Origin: Pisolithus tinctorius
Taxonomy: Eukaryota; Basidiomycota; Agaricomycetes; Boletales; Pisolithaceae
Direction of reading: 5' to 3'
Assembly: GCA_024663395.1 (NCBI GenBank)
Contig: JANFAH010000017.1
Span: forward strand, 620,001-684,000
Length of the DNA stretch: 64,000 nt
The position numbers and the translations under genes are program-made. Under the pieces are notes generated by a model. The model saw nothing but the letters and a program-made list of their open reading frames with translations. It did not search any database and was not told where the DNA came from. Below, piece by piece: positions 1 to 12,065 of the stretch (position 1 is its first letter; every line of letters starts with the position of its first letter).

Positions 1-799
1 TTATTTGGTCATATGTGACCAAAGGAAATATTCAGGGCCAGATGGAAGCACAGGATTCTGCTCCATGGCAGTTCAGTAGCATATCCTTCTGATGACACCC
101 AGGGGTAAAGAGGATTTTGTCTTGCCCTAACTTCCATACCACTGTCCCTGTGCCAGAAATGCATTGGTTGAGAGGGGGATAGTTTGTCCATCATGTTCTG
201 ATGTGCCAGATTGACCTCCAAAACATTCTCAGCCTTCCAAGTACTGATTAGTCCGAGAACACATCAGGCATGGGGGGAAACAGTCCAGGGAATGACTGAC
301 AGCAGGTTTTTTAAGGGACTGATGGTTCTGAGAGCATGTTATAATGATGGCACTGTGGTGGCCACCAGTATTTGATAAGAATTCCTTGAGAAAATGACCA
401 TGTGAGCTAGAGAGATGATTTCATGAGTTGTGGTAAAAGAGGGAGGATTAATGGTACAAGTCCAATGTTTGTCATTGTTTACATGCTGACAAATCATCTG
501 GATGATCATGTGGTTTATTATTTAATCATTTTTTCCCATCCTCCATGCCCTCAATCCCATCAAAAGGTCACATTTCATGATTTCACCAGTCAGGGACAAA
601 AGTGTTGCAATGCACTTTTTGGAAAGAATAGGGTGTATCTCAGCATGTATTGCTTTTTTTTAACTGATCCTTAGTGCTCTGGAAAGCTTAGAGTCACCCC
701 TTTCCAATGGTATAGGTATCATCATTATCCGTGCAGAATAGCCCGAGCTACATCAGCAACAAGTCACACCTCACAAACATTGCAACGCTTTTGTCCCTC
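1..799. other. No recognisable gene
   Basis: I see no coding sequence, RNA gene or clear repeat structure here. Short open frames (about 60-85 codons) have no recognisable motifs. It is probably degraded repeat sequence, as is the rest of the left flank. Confidence 0.4.
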
Positions 800-1223
800 A
801 CTGTAATTGATGAAGAGGTGGCCATATCTGATGGACTTAGCAAAATGAGCATCTGATGGATGGAGTGCTGTAGAAATGCATAGGGTGTGACAATCCTTTC
901 CAAACCTGGCAGGCAGGATGGCATGGCTGAGCACTTTAAGCAAGTGTGTGAATGGAGTTGATATCTTTGGAAATGGCAGAGATACAATGAAATCTGGAAT
1001 GCCATACACAGGCACTAAAAACTTTTGATGCACACTTGACTTGCTTCTTCTTTTCTCTTTAGCACTGATGACTCATTCTTGTGTGAAGGATGATTGCTCA
1101 TGTCCAGCAGTCCTTCTATACATGAGGGCTTTAGTCTTCATCTGCATGGCATGGTGCAAGACTCATTGACACATCATGCAGAGTCAGCTGTAACCATGTC
1201 CACAACACCTTGGGTGTGTAACA
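800..1223 (-). repeat. Fragment of LTR family B2
   Basis: The reverse complement begins near 1223 with TGTTACACACCC, then reads GTGTTGTGGACATGGTTACA, and matches the first part of the LTR-like sequences at 2758-3094 (minus), 3716 (plus) and 56293 (plus). Farther in it matches LTR-B (12838 and 23479), including a decayed stretch of the LTR-B open frame. It is heavily transition-mutated. The inner end near 800 is approximate. Confidence 0.65.
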
Positions 1224-1803
1224 CCACACAATCATCAGCAGTCACATGGTGAGCTTCTACTTCTATATTCACAACTGTTGATTGATTATCAGCATCCAGA
1301 ACCAATGAATTATGAAATTTGCAACCACACCCTCACCATGAGGCAGGTCAGATATATTTGTAGGTCTGCCTTGCATGCCCTTTGGTTTCAGTTTCAGTTT
1401 CACAGGCTTTGCTTTGACAGTGTCTTGCATCACCTGCTCTACCTCCATGGTCACCTCCATCTCTGAGATCTGGGTGCAGCCCTGTTGAACTGCAGCAGTG
1501 TGGGCATCACTCAAGTCCTTTGCATGTGAGTCATTGGCTTTCTTCTGGCTTGAAGTACATCATGTAACCTGCACATCAAGAACTATTTGTCCTGGGTGCA
1601 GATTAGCCTTTTTTCTTTGCAGATGATGACTTCTAGAAGAATTGTTGGGCAACATAGTACCTGCAATGCAAGGTGGGAGATGGAGACAGAGCAAGGTGAG
1701 TTTAAACTTCGCTTCTTTATGCAAAAAAGATCTCACAAACAATGTACCTAGTTTTCTGTACAAATTCCCACTTACCTCAAGCTAATGCACCCATGCCACC
1801 CCA
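1224..1803. other. No recognisable gene
   Basis: This is about 580 bases between an LTR fragment and the Plavaka fragment. Nothing in either strand is supported as coding. It may be 5' flanking sequence of the Plavaka element. Confidence 0.35.
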
Positions 1804-2757
1804 ATGTGTTTCCTTACATTGAAAATGCCTGCATACCTGATGTTTAGCATGCTCCAACACCCTTGTGCTGAACTGGGGTGTAACCATTGGTTTAGAAATC
1901 TCTCAGGTCTTACTCAACACACATGCATGCATCATCCTAGTTTAGGCTGCATTCCCCCAAGTTTTGCTGTCAGCACAAGGTTGCCTGACCATTTGGGGCA
2001 AGACTATGATGGAACAGACCATGATACAGACATGTTTCCTTCAGCAACCAAGTATGACATTCCAACTCCCAGCCATCAAGAACTTGGCAATGTCAATGGT
2101 GATGGTGATGACTCTGACTCATCAGGCCAGGAATGCAAGAGTCTAGGGCCAGAGTTCATTGGTACTGCAGGTAGGACTTATCACAATTTTCATCCAGGTC
2201 TAAACAGTAATTCACATATATGCTACAATAACTACTTCAACTAATACCTCATCCATAGCACAAAGATGCAATGCCAGCAATCAATATCTGTTGGACAATG
2301 CACCACAACCACTGTCTGCAGAGAGGTCTTCTGATGACTGGTCCCCTTTCCAAAACCAGCTGGAATTTGAGCTCACAGATTTTCTCTTTAGGCAGGCTGA
2401 AATGCCTGCCAAAAACTCAACATGTTGCTTGAAATCTGGGCCATGTCATTACTTGCCTTACATGGGGAACCACTATTTGCCAACCAGAAAGACCTTTATC
2501 ATGTCATCAACACCACATCTGTCAGCAAGGTCAAGTGGGAGAGTTGTGTGGTGCAGTACACCAACAATGGATGAGATGGACAAGACAGAGATATGGCATC
2601 TTGGATGCTCAACAGTTACAATGTATGGTATCAAGATCCACATAAAGTCATCCACAATGTCCTTGCTTGCACTGACTTAATAGGTCAAATTGACTATGTA
2701 CCATACTGGGAGTATGATTCTACAAACAATCAAAGGCACTGGGAGGATTTCATGTCA
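1804..2757 (+). pseudogene. Truncated Plavaka-type transposase, N-terminal part
   Basis: This is the N-terminal part of a Plavaka transposase, a basidiomycete DNA transposon family related to CACTA elements. The first open frame (1804-2244) has a C2H2 zinc finger, C-x4-C-x12-H-x3-H, with the usual F and L between the pairs (about 1862-1935), then an acidic linker and a YHNFHPGLN segment. From about 2330 the family block DDWSPFQNQLEFELTDFLF is clear, then LLEIWAMSLL (2430), WESCVVQYTN (2540) and ASWMLNSYNVWYQDP (2594-2640). The reading is broken by frame changes and a TGA near 2571. It stops abruptly after HWEDFMSG (about 2757), where an LTR-B2 fragment begins. The catalytic core is absent, so the copy is dead. 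Confidence 0.7.
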
Positions 2758-3094
2758 GGATCCTCTCCAAATTTGGAAGGCAGAATCATGTGGCTGAGCA
2801 CTTTAAGCAAGTGTGAGAATGGAGTCAATATCTTTGGAAATGGTGGAGATACAACAAAAACCAGAATGCCATACATGGGCACTAAAAACTTTTAACATGC
2901 ACTTAACTCACTTCCTCTTTTCTCTTTAGCACTGATGACTTGTTCTTGTGCAAAGGATGACTGCTCATGTCCAGCAGTCTTTTTACACATGAGGGCTTTA
3001 GTCTTCACCTGCATGGCATGGGCATTGCATGCAACTCATTGATGAGTTAGGCATAGTCAGCTGTAATCATGTCCACAACACCTGTGGTGTGTGG
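2758..3094 (-). repeat. Fragment of LTR family B2
   Basis: On the minus strand the repeat starts at 3094 (TGCCACACACC...) and runs to about 2758, where it abuts the Plavaka fragment. It contains the uninterrupted version (2975-2995) of the site into which the giant KDZ transposon inserted in the copy at 3716, so it serves as an empty-site reference. Its distal part is a decayed version of LTR-B sequence. Confidence 0.7.
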
Positions 3095-3149
3095 CACCAT
3101 GCTGCTTGGCTATGAGTCTGGGTAGGCATGCTGAGGGACCCCAGGTAGT

Positions 3150-3715
3150 CCATTTAGTCACAACACATGGGCAGCCTGTGTGCCAAAACACCAACACTTA
3201 TATAGACCCCAAGATGGGCCTGCCTAAATAGATTAGCCAGTACACATGGACAGGCCCAAGGGACTAAAGTGAGAGCAACATATGTATGGGCCCATAAGTG
3301 CATTACCACAACATATGGCAGGGCCCATGGTGGGTAAGGATGTTGAAACATTTAGATGGGCCTGTGATCAATTAAGAATACTGAGCTGCTGTAAGACATG
3401 GACAGGCCTGTCCTGGTAGGTTACACCCCTGTCACAACATCAAGGCAGGCCCACCTATCATAACATGGAGAGGGTCACAACATAAGGATGGGCCTGGGAG
3501 GAATATCATTTATGGTGTTGCAACATATAAATGGGCCTGTTCATAATAAGCCATACCACTGTCACAACATAATGACAGGCCTGTCAATAGTAAGATGTAC
3601 TGCTGTTGAAACATAAAGACAGGCCCATCACTAATATCATTTAATAGAGTCACAACATAAGGTCAGGCCCTTCAGTAGTATTATTTATATTGTTGCAACA
3701 TGTGGATGGGCCTGT
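3150..3715. repeat. Irregular minisatellite with an ACAT...GGCC core
   Basis: About 14 copies of a short core (ACAT, 4-6 bases, then A/G-GGCC-C/T-A/G) follow one another at irregular spacing of roughly 30-60 bases, e.g. near 3243, 3281, 3312, 3349, 3397, 3438, 3480, 3525, 3566, 3612, 3655 and 3698. Spacers are AT-rich and partly alike. There is no coding potential. The array ends exactly where LTR-B2 begins. Confidence 0.6.
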
Positions 3716-3826
3716 TGTCACACACCAAAGGTGTTGTGGACATGGTTACAGCTGGCTCTGCCTAACTCATTGATGAGTTGCACACAATGCCCATGCATGC
3801 AGATGAAGACTAAAGGCCTCATGTGT
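3716..3826 (+). repeat. LTR-B2, 5' part, split by the giant KDZ transposon
   Basis: It starts TGTCACACACCAAAGG and continues GTGTTGTGGACATGGTTACA as in the copy at 56293. After 111 bases it is interrupted at 3827-3834 by the giant transposon, and homology to the other copies resumes at 23381. The two parts together match the uninterrupted copies at 800-1223 and 2758-3094. Confidence 0.8.
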
Positions 3827-3834
3827 AGAGAGAC
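3827..3834. repeat. Target-site duplication AGAGAGAC (left)
   Basis: This 8-bp sequence is repeated exactly at 23373-23380, immediately outside the two inverted-repeat ends. Eight-base duplications are known for Zisupton, a KDZ relative. The last C could belong to the terminal repeat, which would make the duplication 7 bp. Confidence 0.8.
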
Positions 3835-4059
3835 ACTTCAGTCACCCCCCCCCAGGGGACCTATTAGGTTCATATATTCTTATAGATGTATCCACCTAAT
3901 AGGTGTTGACCACCTGGGTATTCCCAGTGACTGCTGGAGATTCACCAGGCCCTGGAGATTCTCCAGAGCAAGGTGTCAGACATGGACTTTCTCCAGGATT
4001 ATTACATCTATAACAGAGTGCCTGGGGTCCAAATGGGGCTTTCCCCAGTGAGTTAATAG

Positions 4060-4510
4060 ACCTATTTCCTGGGTATCCTGGGGGATTCTCCAGCCTAAAT
4101 GGACCTGTTCCCAGTGCATCCTGGGGGATTCCCCAGCCTAAATGGACCTGTTCCCAGTGCATCCTGGGGGAATCTCCAGCCTAAATGGACCTGTTCCCAG
4201 TGCATCCTGGGGGAATCTCCAGCCTAAATGGACCTGTTCCCTGGGCATCCTGGGGGAATCTCCAGCCTAAATAGACCTGTTCCCAGTGCATCCTGGGGGA
4301 ATCTCCAGCCTAAATGGACCTGTTCCCAGTGCATCCTGGGGGAATCTCCAGCCTAAATGGACCTGTTCCCTGGGCATCCTGGGGGAATCTCCAGCCTAAA
4401 TAGACCTGTTCCCTGGGCATCCTGGGGGATTCTCCAGCCTAAATGGACCTGTTCCCAGTGCATCCTGGGAGTTTCCCCAGCCTGAATGGACCTGTTCCCA
4501 GGGCATCCAG
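4060..4510 (+). repeat. 43-bp minisatellite, about 10 units
   Basis: Tandem 43-bp units contain CCTGTTCCCAGTGCATCCTG followed by GGGGAATCTCCAGCCTAAAT and GGA. Most units differ by one to four bases. The same 43-bp unit in inverted orientation forms the array at 22740-23140 in the right terminal repeat. Open frames through it are a by-product of the repeat. Confidence 0.85.
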
Positions 4511-4879
4511 CCCAAACAGACCTATTCCAAGATGATCATGGGAACCTCCAGTTCAAATTGACCACCGTCACAGCATGAAGGATCAATCAAAATGATTTGG
4601 AGTCTCCATGTTGCTGACAGGAGTGTGTATCATGCCAAGTACCTATTTCCATGGAATCTGATTTGAGCACTATATACAATATGAATATGTGAAAAAGTAT
4701 GGCCATAGACCACTGAGGAAAGACTGGTGACATCTGATGGAGGGAGTAGAATATACTTGGTGATGGTGATTGCCCAGGCACAGCAGACATATACTTTCAC
4801 CATGCTTCCCAAGCCTTCAGTGATCTCCAGTCCTGGCCATTGCATACAAGTCAAAGATTGTCCAGGTGTCATTGGAATT

Positions 4880-5300
4880 TTCCCACCCACTCTGGGGATC
4901 CACAGGGTATGCAGCAGATCCTTCAGGCAATGCTTGGAATTTCCCAGCCAACTCCTGTCTCTAGGGGCTCTCCTAGCAATGCTGGGGATTTTCCCACCAA
5001 CTCTGGGGATTCTCCAAGCTATGTCCTGGGGATTCCCCAAGCACTGCTGGGGATTCTCCAGGCAATGCTTGGGATTCTTCAACCTGCTCTGGGGACTCTC
5101 CATGGTATACTGGGGATTATCCAAGTTCTGTCTTGGGGATTCTCCAACCTGCTCTGGGCATTCTCCCACCCACTCTGAGGATTCTCCAAGCTATACTGGG
5201 GATTCTCCAAGTTCTGACCTAGGGAATCTCCAGGCAATGCTGGGGATTCTCCCACCCACTCTGGGGATTTTCCCAGCAATGCTGAGGATTTTCCAATGCA
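4880..5300 (+). repeat. Degenerate 21-bp array, left TIR
   Basis: Diverged copies of the unit (CTGGGGATTCTCC plus about 8 variable bases) are expanded at 20770-22290. Units are irregular in length and interrupted, unlike the homogeneous right array. Long open frames on both strands (for example 4727-5326) are repeat artefacts. Confidence 0.7.
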
Positions 5301-5474
5301 CTATGTGCATTCTCTTGTTAGTTTAATCAATCATAATGCTTGACCCAGCAGGAGGTCAAAGGCATTGCAGGTCACCATAAAACAGAGTTCCTTAGGGTAA
5401 CATTGAATGTAGATCACTCATACATATCTTTTCTCTGGGCACAAACTATTTATTGATGAAGCTTAGGTATGCAT

Positions 5475-8400
5475 CTAGTATCTACGCCTTTTTGATGGCA
5501 CCTGCAATGGTGATGAGGGCAAATAACCTGTTCCAATGTCCTCCAACCAATCCTCATCCTCTGTAAATTCCCCTTCATTTGCTTGCTCAGTGGGACATTC
5601 CTCTCCCAGTTCCATCTCTTCAATGGCCATCAACAGCTCATCATCTCCTTCTGACATTACATCCCCTTCATCAGAGTCGTTCTCTTCTGATACTGGTGCT
5701 GTTTGATCCTCTGAAGCATGGGTTCCACCAGGATTATGTGTGGCAGCAAGGCAATCCCTGATGTCTTCTGCTGTAGGTCCCCATGGCCTAGATGCAGCCC
5801 ATGCATATGGCATATGTCAAACCTTGGCCTCCCATTTGCCATATACTGCAACAATGGAATCCCTGTAGGCATGCAGGTGATACATGGTATTTGCACTCAC
5901 CTGCCACATTTTCCAGAGCAGACTTTACACTCAGCCACTCCATGGAAAACCATTCCTGCATGATAGACCACTCTCTTGACAACCTTCTTTCTTCTTCATT
6001 ACAGTGATCAACTTCCAACATCAGCCTGATTCCCTTGCGCACACTCTCATCAGCAAGCCAACATGGGGTGCTAGCACTAAGCTCCTCAAGACCATCCTGC
6101 CAAATATCACTATCAACATCCAGCTGAAAGATACCTTTAGAAGGTATGGGATTGGGAGGGATGGCACCAGGTGGTGCCTTACACAGTCGTATCATACTCT
6201 GCAGTTCACCACAGAGATTATTGTATGTGGTGACAAGTTTCAGGATGGTAGGCTCTCGTCGTTTTATGGATGACTCCACATGTGACTGTAAATGGTTTTC
6301 TACATGATGTTATTGAACATAGCAGCCAGAAATAAATAATTGCTCACTACTGGAAGAGGTCCCATATGACCATTGTAGTTGCTGGAACTCAAACTTGTGC
6401 TGACGAAGTCATTCCCTTATCTGAACCTTAAGTGCTTGTGCATTTGTTTGTGTTTGGAGCCACTTGTTGTTCCTCAGCAGATGAAGGTCAGTTTGGGCAG
6501 AAAGTCCCAATGAAGCCTTTTTCTTCTTGAGGGCCTGGGCTGCCTTTGACAGTGACCCTTTTGCTGCAGCAAGTTGTAGATTGTAGTCAACAATGTCATT
6601 GACACGATCATCAACAAGATCCTTCTCTAACTGATCCACACGGCACTGATAGTCCTCAACTGTTTTCTCCAGGGCAAGAACATGTGCCAACTGTTCAGAA
6701 CCCTTGTTCTTTGACTGACCTACAGGTTGGTGAGTCATATGATCACACACACACAAAGGGAACAGACTAACAAGGTAGAAGTTGAGTTTGTGCATGTACT
6801 TGTGCAGCCCACTCATGCTGTAGAGTCTGCATGTCAACATGCAGAGCATGAAGAGCCTCCAAAGCCACCAATTTCCTACTTTTGCAGAGGGACCATTTCC
6901 TGCTCAGCCACTGGTCAAATGCATCAAAAGACTTCTTGTCCAAGTGTCAAATTTGATTGTCAAGGACAAATAATCTCTGATGATACTAAGGGTAAAATGA
7001 GCACTGGAATTATATTTGAAGAAGAGTCAATGCTTACCCCAGAAACTCGAAGAATTGGAATAAGCATTTTTAGGGCACTCCATAGTCGCTCACACCCCTC
7101 ACCATCTGACAAGCCAAAGCCTACACATTTACGTGGGTGATATACCAATTGACATGGCCATTGATGACCATAAGCATGGAAGACAGAAATACCAAACTTC
7201 AACCTGGAGAGTATCCCATCATCAAGGAGTTTCCACTTTCGACAGCTACGCTCCAATTGACAACCAATGTCATATAAGAGGCCAACAGTCATCTTGGCAG
7301 GGAGATGGTCAAGGAGATGTTTCACCAGTGCTAGGGCATAGTGCTGCTTTTCACCTGCTGATGTCATATTAACCAACCAGAGGACACAATCATGACGACA
7401 CAACAAAGCCATAAGCCCTGTATCTGCAAAAAATTGTGTGCTGGCCTTTTGCCTCTTCTCATCTGCTGCATGGAAAGAATCTCCACACCCATCCAACACA
7501 GAGGCAGGCACCCTCATTCCATCCTCCAACCTGTCCTGCTGGTTTTGAGTCTGAGAATGATGTTGACTGGTTGGGAGGGATCTCTGTTTCTCAATGAAAA
7601 CCTCCATGGCCTTCACCTCTGACTCAGGGATGAATACAGTGCTGGTGGGATTGGGAGGGTCATCAGTGGCAGATTTGTTGGTTCTCTTCTGAGTGAAACA
7701 TGCATCTAAGCAGACAATGCAGTCAAAGCTATTGGGTCTCAGTCATCTAGTCAGCAACAATGAGCTTGTCATTGACTCACTCATCCTGAGGAGGGTTAGA
7801 GCTCTGTAAGTCACCTCCCCCAAAGCAAAGAGGACAGCGAGCACATAGGTAGTCACTTGGCCAGGGGCTATCTTGCTGTGGCATGGAGTTTGGGCAAAAG
7901 GACTGGACCATAGCAGAAATATGGTCCTCCACATATATTGTCAATACAGTATACCAATGATAAGCATTACTGAAACACTGCCAGAGATTGTCCTGATTAT
8001 TTGAATAAGCACCCATCATTACACCAGAGATATTTGTGTGGGTACATGTACATTCAAACCATGATGATATACCAATACAAGAAGTAGCATACAGGGTGGA
8101 TGTGAAGACGGAGGCAGGGATCCAGTGATGGTGTTTGGAAAAGTACATACCTTGAATGGCAGTCTATACCCTCAACCATCCAGGAAGCTTTCAAGTGCTT
8201 CACACCATGCAGTTGTGTTTGGGGTTAGCCGGACAAAGAGCTTCTTTAAAAACTCCAGTACACAAAGGTCAACTGCCAGAGTAGGTACCACAGGAGATGG
8301 TGCAAATAACCCATGGCCCATGAGGCATATAGGAGCTGGGGTGCATGCACAGTAGCTTATCCCAACATCCTCCAAACCTGGGTATACATAAGCATCATAA

Positions 8401-9338
8401 GAGCAAGCAACAAAAGGGTCACATACGGTCAAAGAAGAGACAGCAAACAGTGAGTTGATACACTGTGCAAGTGCAACATCGATGGATGACTGGGGGGTCT
8501 ACCACCATGCGGAGGGATTGGGATGCCTCGAGATAGCACATGTAGGGCTTGAGAAGTGCTGGAATGATATCTTGTGACCACCATCGCCATTGGTTCTCAT
8601 GCTTCTGTGAACCACTCGGACATGAAGGCAAGCCAACCTCACTGAGTTCAAGCTCATTCACAGCATTGAAGACATCAACAGGTTGGTGCTGAGGGCGATG
8701 TGGCATTGCAGCAGTATCTTGAGCATGGCGTTGGCAGCCTGGAAGTACAAAGACAGGTGGAGGTGCAGGGAGGTACAGTGCTTTCGTACCAAAAGGGCGG
8801 CATTGACAAGCTAGGGGAGGAGGGACAAACAATGACTGTGTCATATTCTACCTAAAAGTAAACACATATAACCTCTTAGACATAGGATCAGAACATACTG
8901 AAGGGGCAGGTATACCAAGTGACACTTGGTTGTTTGATGATGGAGTGGCTACATCGGGCAGCCAGTTGGTTGAGGCAGACAACATCGATAGGACCTGTAG
9001 GGGAGCTAAGATGATATGAAGAATACCATAATGAAATTGCACACACCGAAGGGCCAGAAGTACAAAGCGATGGCTCATTACCAGACAAAGATGAAGGATG
9101 GTCAGTGAGTACACTGGGTACCAGACCACCTTGGACAGATGAAGTGGAGGAGGCCTGTAGAGAAATGATGAGCACAACATGAGGCTTGAAGACAGGGAAA
9201 ACTCACAATATTAGAATTACTCATAGAAGGCAAAGCATTGCGATGCTTCTGAGGCTTTGGACGGCGAACAGCCATCTCAGATCGTTCTGGAAACCGCAAC
9301 GCAAAGCCAATGGCGGTATGCCTGGGACTTGAAGTCAA
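5475..9338 (-). pseudogene. KDZ-family transposase, multi-exon, broken by TGA codons
   Basis: RNase H-fold DNA transposase of the Kyakuja-Dileera-Zisupton group, presumed to excise and insert the 19.5-kb element. About ten exons with short introns: exon 1 9338-9207, exon 2 from 9154, one exon 8377-8151, core exon about 7742-7038, next from 6976. In order: basic N-terminus (SMSNSN, 9215); Cys region with CCTCT and YCACTPAP (8350-8480); TLAVDL and TAWCEALE (8180-8270); CARCPLCFGG (7830); core motifs VCLDACFTQKR (about 7700), LLYDIGCQLERSC (7270), HAYGHQWPC (7160) and SDGEGCERLWS (7095), whose D, D and E fit a metal-binding triad; coiled coil (6480-6690); ESSIKRREP block (6270); acidic tail ending KRRRY. 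In-frame TGA at 8172-8174, 6947-6949 and 6409-6411, and probably 7743-7745, stand where relatives have Arg. Family assignment is firm, exon borders partly inferred. Confidence 0.85.
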
Positions 9339-9855
9339 CAGGTGGTGGAAAGTGTGACACGAAGTCAGCAGGGGGTGTCAGTCCAAGGGGATTTTGACCA
9401 GATGATGAACCTCTGGAAGGGAAAAACTATGCAGAAAATTTGTCAGATCACCACATACAGCCAAGTAGGATCCTACTTACCAGAGCACAAGTCTTGAGCA
9501 GTTAAAAACAAAAGTCACTATCAACATCACAGTGAGCAGGAACCCCATCATCAAGATGTCACACATACCGAGCAGAACAAGTCTCAAAGAATTAAATGGT
9601 GCAGATCTTGATGCAGATAAAGCGTCAATAGCAGTGAAGGGGGATGGGAACATTCCTTGCCTGGCAGTGGGAGTGTCAGTGAATAACATGTTGCTATCAA
9701 CAAAAAGAAAGGCAGTGAGCACAAAGCGTGAGATTAAAGTTCAGTCACAGGCAACATTCCGAATCATCGAATTGATTCAGCCTGCTTTACGACATGGTAC
9801 ATACTTGTACTAAACAAATTTGGACAGAAAAAAAAAGGATATGTGGCAGAGGATG
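9339..9855. other. Spacer between two minus-strand genes
   Basis: About 520 bases lie between the KDZ start and the end of the next gene. A minus-strand open frame (9476-9722) has hydrophobic stretches but no recognised motif. The sequence probably holds the transposase promoter or leader. I cannot name a specific site. Confidence 0.35.
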
Positions 9856-12009
9856 TCAGACAAAGGTAAAAATGCGGGGGAGGGATGGTTGACGCCCAAG
9901 ATAATCAAATGCAGTTTGGATGTAGAATTCGCAAGCCAAGATGAAGGCTTCATATGCTGCTTGGTTGCCAGAGCCATCCAGTTTGATTGGGGACTTCAAA
10001 CAAAAGGGCGCTCCTGGCCATGCAGATAGCAACTGACAGAACTTGTTCAGATACGGCAATGCCACCTCCATCTCACTAGCAGTCAACCCCAAATCACGCG
10101 GCTCCCAAGGAAGAGGTGCCAACCAACTTGAAAGACCACATCCACCAGGGAAGATAGACCAAAGAAGTGATTGGCACGTATACTTATCTAGGCTATTGGG
10201 CCAAAGCTGCGGGACAAGGGCCTGATCGAGTGTGCGAAGTTCATAGTGGAAGTTGAGTTTGTAGAGTTCCCATAGAAGGGAATGTGTGAAATGAAGGGGT
10301 GGGTCTGAAAGGCTCGAAGCCCGGACCTGTGCAAGATAAGTATGAAGAACAGATCTAAATAGGATGAAATACGAACCTGCATTCCCCTCCACTCAATCTC
10401 TTCCGACGTACGAACAGGATCATCATGAGCTGCTTGAATGATGTCCCCCAAAATCACCCGAACTGCCAACTTCATGGATGCACTCTGGGTGCCAGAGGGC
10501 AAGCACTCTGTGTCAGTACCATTGAGGAAGTCCCTCCACATCTGAGGGGAAGGGCTCTTCTGCGGAGACCAAATGTCAACTCGATTCATCCAAGCCGGGC
10601 GAGCAGAGAGCCAATTCAACATGTATGTCTTCTTTCGTTCAGGGGTGGTCACATTGACCAACAGCATGGGCTTCGGAAAGCGATAACCAGGGTCCACAAT
10701 GCCTGACTTGACTCTGGACATATCCTTTGAAGCTTTCCTCCAAGCCAATGCAAACAGACTGTGGGGCTTGGGAATTTCTGGGAGATCAGGCTCTTCCCAC
10801 CTCGCCGAGTCCCCACCACCTGATTGTTTGGGGTGCGAAGCTACAAGTTGGTCAGGAACAAGCAGAAAGAAAATTAGGGTACATACCTCTGGAGGGGCCT
10901 GCAGTCGCTTGTTCCCTGGCAGCCCTTGTCTGCTTTTTCGTTGATTGCTTCCCAGTGCTTGAAGATGGGTTCGACGAGGATGTGGCAAATGATTCTTGCA
11001 GGGGCTCTGGTTGCTCTGCGAATGTACCCTCATAGTCCCTGTGAGTGTGAATGTGGCGCAGGAGACTGCCAGCACCACAGTAGATCGATGGGAATGGCTT
11101 AGCTACCCCCTTTTCAGAATACATAGCTTTCACTATGTCTTCAGGGCACGTCAATCTCACAGGCTCCTTGATATTCATATCAGGGGAGATGTATGCCTTG
11201 GTATGCACGAGCCAGACTGGCACCCCAGCGAAATACAGTGCTTTGCAAGTGGCAGTATCCTTCGTGAAGCACCCCATCCAGGTGGGGTTTGCACGTACAG
11301 GTTTTGAGCGGGGAGACGAAAGAAGCGGGTAGAGGATCTCAATGTATTCGAGCAAAGCATAAATGTCAAGCAGCTTGTGCTGAAGCTGGGCAACAAAAAT
11401 GACGAGGTCTCGGAATAAAAGGGGGTGATGCTGCAAGCGCAAAACCTCATGTTGAACCGACTGCACTAGTTGAGTCATAAGGTCTCAACCCACAGGTCGA
11501 TTGTGGAGGGGGTGGTAGTGGCTGCGCAGTTGCTGAAGTAGCTCTTCAAAGGCCTTGACCTTTGTCTCTTCAAGCATTCCCACTGGATACACAGAGCCGA
11601 GTGGAAGGATGAAATCCGCGGATGTCGGAGTGAACCAAGCAATATTGAGAGTAGGGACTGTATTTTTTCGAGGTATGCAAACAGCATATTCATAGTTTTT
11701 TTCGTATGTTTGAGGCCATTGGAAGCAATCGACAAGGCCAAACTGACTGTCAGCATGTGGACAAAGATCGACTTCTTCGAAAATGTACAGCTTCGGAACA
11801 AAGTCCACATTGGGCGACATGATCACCCAGCAGTCCTTGCACGTGACCACTCGTGCATCCAGTGATGTAATTTTAGCTGTGGATGGTAAGTAAGCTCCAG
11901 GAAAACATAAAAGTAGAGGAACATACCATCGCCAGGCCAGGTGAACGCTTTGAAGTGTGTAAGTGCAGTCCCCCAGGACATTTTCGCTTGTGCTGGAATT
12001 GAACTGCAA
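9856..12009 (-). pseudogene. Uncharacterised KDZ-element passenger gene
   Basis: I do not know its function. It resembles an uncharacterised protein family I associate with repeat-rich agaricomycete genomes (from memory, not checked). Coding blocks on the minus strand: 12000 to about 11930, then about 11885 to 10920 after a short intron, including LDARVVTCKD, VDFVPKLYIFEEVDLCP, NPTWMGCFTKDT and AGVPVWLVHTKAY, then an STK-rich basic linker. After an intron ending near 10825 comes ARWEEPDLPEIPKPH through EEIEWRGMQ (about 10385). After another intron comes the C-terminal block with WELYKLNFHYELRTLDQ and LLSAWPGAPF, ending at 9856. A TGA at 11485-11487 interrupts an otherwise continuous frame (PVG-stop-DLMTQ), again a likely CGA to TGA change. 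No signal peptide or clear enzyme motif. Confidence 0.6.
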
Positions 12010-12065
12010 GGAATAACGGACAGATCATGTGTAGATTAGTTGGTGACAGGGTGAAAGGCATGTAA

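Larger units (their letters stand above)
3835..5300 (+). repeat. Left terminal inverted repeat
   Basis: It is homologous in inverted orientation to 20770-23372. The order from the tip is: about 225 bases of unique sequence with a CACCTAATAGGTG palindrome (3894-3906), a 43-bp minisatellite (4060-4510), about 370 bases of unique sequence (4515-4880), and a short degenerate 21-bp array (4880-5300). The right copy has the same order but is about 1.1 kb longer because its 21-bp array has expanded. The inner boundary is approximate. Confidence 0.8.

Noticed and set aside
4630..5326. Open frames of 112-199 codons in the left terminal repeat
   Set aside because: They run through the same minisatellite units and have no domain. 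They mirror the repeat frames of the right end.
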